Source: a virus. Taken from it: a stretch of DNA of 35,961 nt. The translations under genes were made by a program, and so were the position numbers. The DNA is taken from the IMG/VR virus record IMGVR_UViG_3300005527_000145, positions 1-35,961 of that record; one strand, written 5' to 3'. Of the stretch, positions 33,179-35,961 are shown one piece after another. The notes under the pieces are model-generated. The model saw only the letters and a program-made list of their open reading frames with translations, was not told the DNA's origin and made no database searches. The first letter of the stretch is position 1. The number at the start of each line of letters is the position of its first letter.

Positions 33179-33952
33179 ATGATTCTAAATTATAAAAAAC
33201 CGCAACCACTTAATTTAGATTCTGTGGTCTTCGTACCAATAAGAAAATGTCGAAAATGTGCTGAGATTAAACCGTATTCAGAATTTAGAAAAGAAAAAAA
33301 TAGAAAATTTGGTATTAGACATATATGTAAAGAATGTAATAACATTAGAATAAAAAAATTGAGAGAAAAAAATCCTGAAAAAGTAAGAGAACATGAGAAA
33401 AAATGGAGAGAAAAAAATCCTGAAAAAGTAAAGGAAAAAAATAAAAGATGGATGAAAAAAAATCCTGAAAAAGCAAAGGAAAAGAATAAAATATGGAGAG
33501 AAAAAAATCCTGAAAAAAGAAATCTAATAAATAGAAGATATTTAAATAAAAATTTAAATCAAATTATGGAAAGACGTAAAAAAAGAATGGATAAAAACCC
33601 CGAATATAAACTAAGAATACTTATGTCATATAGATTAAGTAAAATGTTTAAACAAAAAAAACTAGCAAAAAATAGCAAAACTCTAGAAATATTAGGAACA
33701 TCATTTAATAATTTTAAATGTTATCTAGAATCTCAATTTAATGACGGAATGACATGGGAAAATCATGGTAAGGTGTGGCAAATTGATCATAAGGTACCGG
33801 TATCATATGGAAAAAATGAAGAGGAAATATGTAAGCTAAATCATTATACAAATCTTCAACCACTATTCACCTTAGAAAACCAAAAAAAAAGCGATAAACT
33901 CCTCCCAGAACACGAAGAGTTATATAAAAAGCTATTAAATAGAGAGTTATAA
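33179..33952 (+). CDS. HNH endonuclease with tandem basic repeats
   Basis: 257 residues, starting four bases after the previous stop. Residues about 20-60 carry C-R-K-C and C-K-E-C zinc-ribbon pairs. Residues about 60-120 are four copies of a 15-residue unit around R-E-K-N-P-E-K-V-K-E-K-N-K-x-W, from 45-bp DNA repeats. The HNH core near the C-terminus reads 'VWQIDHKVPVSYGKNE', 'LNHYTNLQPLFTLENQKKSD'. HNH enzymes cut DNA with a metal held by His and Asn. Its lysine-rich repeats probably add DNA affinity. The gene may be mobile, perhaps spreading with its neighbour. Assignment of the HNH domain is firm; its target is unknown. Confidence 0.8.
   Translation: MILNYKKPQPLNLDSVVFVPIRKCRKCAEIKPYSEFRKEKNRKFGIRHICKECNNIRIKKLREKNPEKVREHEKKWREKNPEKVKEKNKRWMKKNPEKAKEKNKIWREKNPEKRNLINRRYLNKNLNQIMERRKKRMDKNPEYKLRILMSYRLSKMFKQKKLAKNSKTLEILGTSFNNFKCYLESQFNDGMTWENHGKVWQIDHKVPVSYGKNEEEICKLNHYTNLQPLFTLENQKKSDKLLPEHEELYKKLLNREL
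33361..33520 (+). repeat. 45-bp tandem repeats in the HNH gene
   Basis: The sequence aatcctgaaaaa begins at 33371, 33416, 33461 and 33506, an exact 45-bp period. Each unit encodes 15 lysine-rich residues. The in-frame period allows expansion without frameshift. Confidence 0.9.
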
Positions 33953-33979
33953 TTTTCAAAAAACAAAAAACAAAAAAAC

Positions 33980-34600
33980 ATGAAAATACTCGAATTATTC
34001 GCAGGAAGTCGTTCATTCTCAAAGGTAGCAGAAGAACTTGGTCATCAAACATTTTCAGTTGACTGGGGACCATATGAGAATATTGATTTAAAAATGGACA
34101 TTAAAGAAATGACCATTAATCATGTTCCTTTTGTACCAGATGTTATTTGGTGTTCACCTGATTGCACAACTTATTCAATCGCAGCAATTAGCACACACAG
34201 AAATGGTACAGAACCAAAAAGCGAATATGCAAAAGAATGTGATTTAACAAATCAGCATTTTATTTCTTTAATCAAAGAATGGTTAGTAATTAATCCAAAC
34301 TTAATCTTCTTTATAGAAAATCCAAGAGGAATGCTAAGAAAGATGCCATTTATGCAAGAATTTAAGCGACATACTACTTGGTATTGCAAGTATGATGATG
34401 AAAGAGCCAAACCCACAGATATTTGGACAAATTCAACAACTTGGATACCAAGACCGGTTTGTAAAAATGGTAATAAAGAATGTCATCACCAACCAGCACC
34501 AAGGGGTTCAAAAACTGGAACGCAAGGTAGAGGTAATTCGTATGAGAGAAGTAAAATTCCTTATGAATTATGTTTAGAAATACTTAATAGCATACAATAA
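33980..34600 (+). CDS. DNA cytosine-C5 methyltransferase-like protein with altered catalytic motif
   Basis: 206 residues, shorter than typical C5 methyltransferases. Residues 3-10 ('ILELFAGS') are motif I, binding S-adenosylmethionine, and 'VDWGP' is motif II/III. Motif IV, normally P-P-C-Q-x-F-S with the catalytic cysteine, appears as C-S-P-D-C-T-T-Y-S (58-66), so Cys62 keeps a similar position but the context differs. 'FFIENPRGMLRKMP' (110-123) is motif VI with E-N-P replacing E-N-V. The C-terminus has 'QGRGNSYERSKIPYEL'. It may methylate, hydroxymethylate or bind cytosine in phage or host DNA; this cannot be decided from sequence. It precedes a small gene by one base, and follows the HNH gene with 27 nt A-rich leader. 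Confidence 0.75.
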   Translation: MKILELFAGSRSFSKVAEELGHQTFSVDWGPYENIDLKMDIKEMTINHVPFVPDVIWCSPDCTTYSIAAISTHRNGTEPKSEYAKECDLTNQHFISLIKEWLVINPNLIFFIENPRGMLRKMPFMQEFKRHTTWYCKYDDERAKPTDIWTNSTTWIPRPVCKNGNKECHHQPAPRGSKTGTQGRGNSYERSKIPYELCLEILNSIQ

Positions 34601-34601
34601 C

Positions 34602-34799
34602 ATGAAACTCTATATTCACGAAGGACCGGGACATTGTGTTGGTAGTGTTGTTATCGTGGTTTCAGATAATTATGAAACCGCATATGAAATCATTTCAAAA
34701 CGACTGGATGATATGGGATTAAACAAAGAGAATATTTCAATTATAGAAAAAGAAATAATCAATAACGAGATTGTTTTTTCAAAAAGTGGTGATTATTAA
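34602..34799 (+). CDS. Hypothetical small protein
   Basis: 65 residues starting one base after the previous stop. 'GPGHCVGSVVIVVSDNYETA' and a helix 'YEIISKRLDDMGLNKENISI' suggest a small alpha/beta domain, ending S-K-S-G-D-Y. Its last bases form one copy of a 22-bp direct repeat (34781-34802). The stop overlaps the end of the minus-strand gene that begins at 35269. Function unknown. Confidence 0.65.
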   Translation: MKLYIHEGPGHCVGSVVIVVSDNYETAYEIISKRLDDMGLNKENISIIEKEIINNEIVFSKSGDY

Positions 34800-34802
34800 T
34801 CT
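34781..34802. repeat. 22-bp direct repeat, copy 1 (AAAAAGTGGTGATTATTAAT+CT)
   Basis: Identical to 35313-35334. It covers the end of the 65-residue gene and the last codons of the minus-strand LTESDL gene. Confidence 0.9.
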
Positions 34803-35269
34803 GGAAAATTAAAAAATAATAGGTAAACATCACCATCTCTAAAATCATCTGAAATTATTACACCATCCATTTCTTCCCAATTTTTTTTACTTAATCTATC
34901 AAATTTTGTAATAATTAAAGGTCTTTCTTCACCCCATTTTGTGGTAATAATTGTATTACCTTCATCATCAATTCCAGTTTTACCTCTTAACATGAAAGGT
35001 ATTGGATAATCCATATACATTGACCCGTTTTCATAACCTTCATCTTTTAAATATTTTCTTGCGTTACCAATTGCGTCAAAGGTTTCTGTTGCGGTGAAAA
35101 ATTTACTATAAACAATTACCCTATCACTTATTGCATAAACACCATTAATATTTGGAAAAACTTCACCAACCTTTTTACCAATAATATCATAAGCTGTTTC
35201 ATCTTCTTTAAGAACTCGTTTAACTAAATTAATTAAGTCAGATTCCGTTAATCTTATTATTTTTTTCAT
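34796..35269 (-). CDS. LTESDL-tagged protein of unknown function
   Basis: 157 residues from ATG 35269 to TAA 34796. The first 20 residues M-K-K-I-I-R-L-T-E-S-D-L-I-N-L-V-K-R-V-L match the tag of the solenoid protein at 30180; an acidic residue pair E-D-E-T follows. The body has 'VYAISDRVIVYSKFFTATET', 'IGNARKYLKDEGYENGSMYM' and 'FRDGDVYLLFFNFPD' and looks like a mixed alpha/beta globular domain, not a repeat. A TATTTACA element lies 15 nt upstream on its strand. It is flanked by 22-bp direct repeats, suggesting it was inserted as a cassette. Function unknown; the tag is the only recognisable part. Confidence 0.75.
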   Translation of the reverse strand: MKKIIRLTESDLINLVKRVLKEDETAYDIIGKKVGEVFPNINGVYAISDRVIVYSKFFTATETFDAIGNARKYLKDEGYENGSMYMDYPIPFMLRGKTGIDDEGNTIITTKWGEERPLIITKFDRLSKKNWEEMDGVIISDDFRDGDVYLLFFNFPD

Positions 35270-35284
35270 AGTGTGTTATTTTAA

Positions 35285-35292
35285 TGTAAATA
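35285..35292 (-). promoter_or_regulatory. TATTTACA element before the LTESDL gene
   Basis: Read on the minus strand this is TATTTACA, 15 nt before the start at 35269. It differs from TATTTATA by one base and keeps the usual distance. Confidence 0.4.
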
Positions 35293-35312
35293 TCTTTAAA
35301 AGTAAAAAGCCA

Positions 35313-35334
35313 AAAAAGTGGTGATTATTAATCT
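35313..35334. repeat. 22-bp direct repeat, copy 2
   Basis: Identical to 34781-34802. It lies at the 3' end of the minus-strand solenoid gene, whose stop codon is within it, just as the stop of the LTESDL gene is within copy 1. Confidence 0.9.
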
Positions 35335-35961
35335 CTACTAATTCTATATTTTTCTTCATATTTCGCAACCAATTCATCATTATCTTTTAATGGTGTTTCA
35401 CGAATATAAATTATCCCATTAACATAAAGATTATCCCCTAAGGATTTAATTGGTGTTCCATTTAACCACAAATCTCCCCCAACACGAAGATTATCCGGTA
35501 AGGATTGAATTGGTGTTTCAGTTAAATCCAACCTTCCCTCAACATGAAGATTATCCGGTAAGGATTGAATTGGTGTTCCTCGTAAATACAAACTTCCCCC
35601 AACATGAAGATTATCCGGTAAGGATTGAATTTGCGTTCCTTCTAAATCCAAATTTCCCTTAACGTCAAGATTATCCGGTAAGGATTGAATTGGTGTTCCA
35701 TTTAACCACAAACTTCCCCCAACACGAAGATTATCCGGTAAGGATTGAATTTGTGTTCTTTGTAAATACAAACTTCCCCCAACACGAAGATTATCCGGTA
35801 AGGATTTAAGATTTTTGCATCCATATAAATTCAAATATCCCTCAACATGAAGATTATCCGGTAAGGATTGAATTTGTGTTTTTTCTAAATCCAAACCCCC
35901 ATTAACAACAATCTCATCATATTTGTTATTAAGATGTTTAACAAATCTTTCACCTGATGAT
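35328..35961 (-). CDS. Leucine-rich solenoid protein, 5' end beyond window
   Basis: The frame is open to the window edge (first complete codon 35960), so the protein is incomplete at its N-terminus. The visible upstream part 'RFVKHLNNKYDEIVVNGGLD' matches the linker of the protein at 30180, so an LTESDL tag probably lies just outside (inference). Then come about nine 20-residue solenoid units, one of them 21 residues ('LYGCKNLKSLPDNL'), ending 'KDNDELVAKYEEKYRISRD'. The last segment resembles the end of the gene at 1-779. It ends inside the 22-bp repeat. Family assignment is firm; function unknown. Confidence 0.8.
   Translation of the reverse strand, partial: SSGERFVKHLNNKYDEIVVNGGLDLEKTQIQSLPDNLHVEGYLNLYGCKNLKSLPDNLRVGGSLYLQRTQIQSLPDNLRVGGSLWLNGTPIQSLPDNLDVKGNLDLEGTQIQSLPDNLHVGGSLYLRGTPIQSLPDNLHVEGRLDLTETPIQSLPDNLRVGGDLWLNGTPIKSLGDNLYVNGIIYIRETPLKDNDELVAKYEEKYRISRD
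35430..35894 (-). repeat. 60-bp tandem repeat array, about eight units
   Basis: Same 60-bp unit as at 1-690 but on the opposite strand, with one 63-bp unit near 35821. The two end arrays form inverted repeats about 35 kb apart. Confidence 0.9.

Noticed and set aside
32140-33952. Group I intron in uvsX or elsewhere
   Set aside because: The endonuclease genes are free-standing between complete genes; uvsX is uninterrupted.

Overview
The window looks like part of the genome of a large, AT-rich, T4-like contractile-tailed phage. The evidence is a set of recognisable T4-type proteins: tail sheath, tail tube, gp15-like tail completion protein, gp26-like hub protein, tape measure, large baseplate and hub proteins, a gp53-like wedge protein, gp32 single-stranded DNA-binding protein and UvsX recombinase. 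Almost no start codon has a Shine-Dalgarno sequence; leaders are A-rich. This, with the AT bias, suggests a Bacteroidota host (inference). No rRNA, tRNA, CRISPR array, transposase or integrase was seen.

Layout. 1-779 (+) is the 3' part of a gene built from 60-bp repeats that encode a 20-residue leucine-rich solenoid. 789-6000 (+) holds a neck-like protein, a gp15-like protein and an unusually long tail sheath, with a tiny antisense ribbon-helix-helix gene at 2335-2493. A bidirectional terminator at about 6016-6050 separates these from a minus-strand operon of 15 small, tightly packed genes (6055-10488). That operon includes thyX, a zinc-ribbon protein, a protein with a ParS/MbcA-like toxin-binding domain and a small membrane protein. 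10552-28276 (+) returns to tail genes: a HAD phosphatase, the tube, a homing endonuclease inserted between tail genes, a gp26-like gene overlapping a small helical gene (possible +1 frameshift), the tape measure, a 1580-residue baseplate protein, a gp53-like protein and a 2130-residue hub protein. 28303-31954 (+) has two small structural-type proteins, gp32, a second solenoid protein and uvsX. 32001-34799 (+) holds a second ribbon-helix-helix gene, two free-standing endonucleases, a cytosine methyltransferase-like protein and a small protein. 34796-35961 (-) has an unknown protein with an N-terminal LTESDL tag and a third solenoid gene running off the window.

How the genes work together. The plus strand is mostly virion (tail) and recombination machinery. 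The minus-strand operon looks like metabolic and host-takeover genes. A recurring TATTTAT(A/T) element, pointing in the direction of transcription, lies 3, about 15 or about 33 nt upstream of many structural and accessory genes, but I did not find it ahead of the minus-strand operon. It may be this phage's late promoter. The most unusual material is the LTESDL-tagged and 60-bp-repeat protein family, the programmed-frameshift candidate, the long cysteine- and Thr/Ser-containing insertion in the sheath, the ParS-like domain fusion, and an SSB-tail mimic on a small protein next to thyX.
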